Source: a bacterium | GTDB lineage: Bacteria; Desulfobacterota; Binatia; UBA12015 | DNA: 40,322 bases | Assembly: GCA_030430245.1 (NCBI GenBank) | Contig: JAUIFY010000016.1 | Span: forward strand, 1-40,322 | Reading direction: 5' to 3' | Shown: positions 39,860 through 40,322 of the stretch, one piece after another | Layout: every line of letters starts with the position of its first letter | Numbering within the stretch: the stretch's first letter is position 1 | The notes under the pieces: generated by a model | Seen by the model: only the letters and a program-made list of their open reading frames with translations | Databases searched by the model: none | What the model was told of the DNA's origin: nothing | Made by a program: the position numbers and the translations under genes

Positions 39860-40322
39860 CTAGAGGAGGGTTCCAGCGAGCAGAAGCGACGCCACCGTGA
39901 AGTAGATCAGGATGCCCGTCACGTCGACGAGCGTCGCGACGAACGGGGTGGACGACGCCGCCGGGTCCGCTCCGAACCAGCGCAGAACGAAGGGCAACAT
40001 CGACCCCGAGAGCGTGCCCGTGAGGACGACGCCGACCAGGGCGAACCCGATCGTCATGCCGAGCGGGAGCCAATGCGGTCCGTAGGAGTCGAACATCTGC
40101 TGCCACAGGAATACGCGCGCGAGACCGATCGAGCCCAGCAACGCTCCCAGCGCGAGACCGGACTGAAGCTCTCGCCAGAAGACGCGGCGCCAGTCGTGCT
40201 GCTCGATGGTCTCACCCGAATGCAGAGTCATGACGCCGCGATCAGCGAGCGGCGCGTGGCCGGCCCAGTCGAGCTCGGCGACGAGCCACGAGAGTTCGAG
40301 TGTGCCGCGCTCAGTCTCCGAG
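39860..40322 (-). CDS. MgtE-like divalent cation transporter, C-terminal part (cut by window edge)
   Basis: The frame stays open to the right window edge, so this is about 153 residues of a longer membrane protein. It holds WRRVFWRELQSGLALGALLG (start of the last transmembrane region), then LVGVVLTGTLSGSMLPFVLR and ADPAASSTPFVATLVDVTG ending IYFTVASLLL. The last three are diagnostic of the MgtE pore domain, with the D-x-x-G of the Mg2+ channel. An internal ATG at 40231 could be taken for a start, but the open frame upstream supports continuation. The sequence just before it (DWAGHAPLADRGVM) does not show the usual AGNxGSQ motif; this is noted as a finding. It would move Mg2+ or a related ion across the inner membrane. 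Confidence 0.8.
   Translation of the reverse strand, partial: SETERGTLELSWLVAELDWAGHAPLADRGVMTLHSGETIEQHDWRRVFWRELQSGLALGALLGSIGLARVFLWQQMFDSYGPHWLPLGMTIGFALVGVVLTGTLSGSMLPFVLRWFGADPAASSTPFVATLVDVTGILIYFTVASLLLAGTLL

Noticed and set aside
1..40322. tRNA, rRNA, CRISPR, insertion-sequence or prophage features
   Set aside because: I found no array of direct repeats, transposase, integrase, cloverleaf-like conserved arms or rRNA segments on either strand.

Overview
This is a high-G+C bacterial window with densely packed protein genes on both strands. I see no rRNA, tRNA, CRISPR array, insertion sequence or prophage gene. Two features suggest a lipid-degrading Gram-negative bacterium. One is the set of outer-membrane proteins (TonB-dependent receptor, DUF1329 protein, LolA-like protein, lipoprotein). 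The other is the group of lipid and xenobiotic enzymes (acyl-CoA ligase, SDR, COG2159-type amidohydrolase, enoyl-CoA isomerase, LLM flavin oxidoreductase). Cys-rich secreted proteins, a zinc-ribbon/cyclase/AAA/TPR giant and many sulfatase-like and SGNH proteins fit the former Deltaproteobacteria, for example Binatota/Desulfobacterota_B or Myxococcota. That placement is inference only.

Layout. (1) 1-7.4 kb: the tail of an acyl-CoA ligase, an inward-facing M20 peptidase, then a forward run of PEP carboxylase, circularly permuted ATP-grasp protein and alpha-E protein, closed by a strong hairpin. (2) 7.4-10 kb: a hemerythrin-like protein, a divergent family-4 glycosyltransferase, and an amidase remnant without its catalytic half. 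(3) 10-14 kb: a TonB-dependent receptor converging on a DUF1329 protein. (4) 14.4-19.5 kb: a DksA-type zinc finger protein, a large secreted alpha/beta hydrolase with a Cys-rich head, and a reverse SDR/amidohydrolase pair. (5) 19.6-24 kb: a cyclase/AAA/TPR signalling protein and a LolA-like protein. (6) 24-28.6 kb: a reverse run of a GT-C membrane glycosyltransferase with a cyanovirin-like C-terminus, a secreted protein, an LLM oxidoreductase and an enoyl-CoA isomerase. (7) 28.7-31.7 kb: a P1B metal ATPase and a 53-residue small protein. (8) 31.7-33.7 kb: a reverse operon of an EamA transporter, an SGNH hydrolase and a 43-residue DUF5989-like membrane protein. (9) 33.8-37.3 kb: a methyltransferase overlapping a secreted protein gene, then a hybrid histidine kinase. 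(10) 37.3-40.3 kb: a reverse operon of an MgtE-like transporter, a TPR lipoprotein, a sulfatase-like enzyme and cytochrome c'.

The most unusual item is the GT-C glycosyltransferase whose last ~52 residues look like a cyanovirin-N homology lectin repeat. Other points of interest are the ATP-grasp/alpha-E pair without its usual transglutaminase, the SGNH/DUF5989 coupling through a GTGA overlap, the SPC-type metal ATPase that also carries an HMA domain, and the sulfatase-like enzyme with Thr in place of the formylglycine Cys. Functional links between neighbouring genes are inferred from spacing and overlap only.
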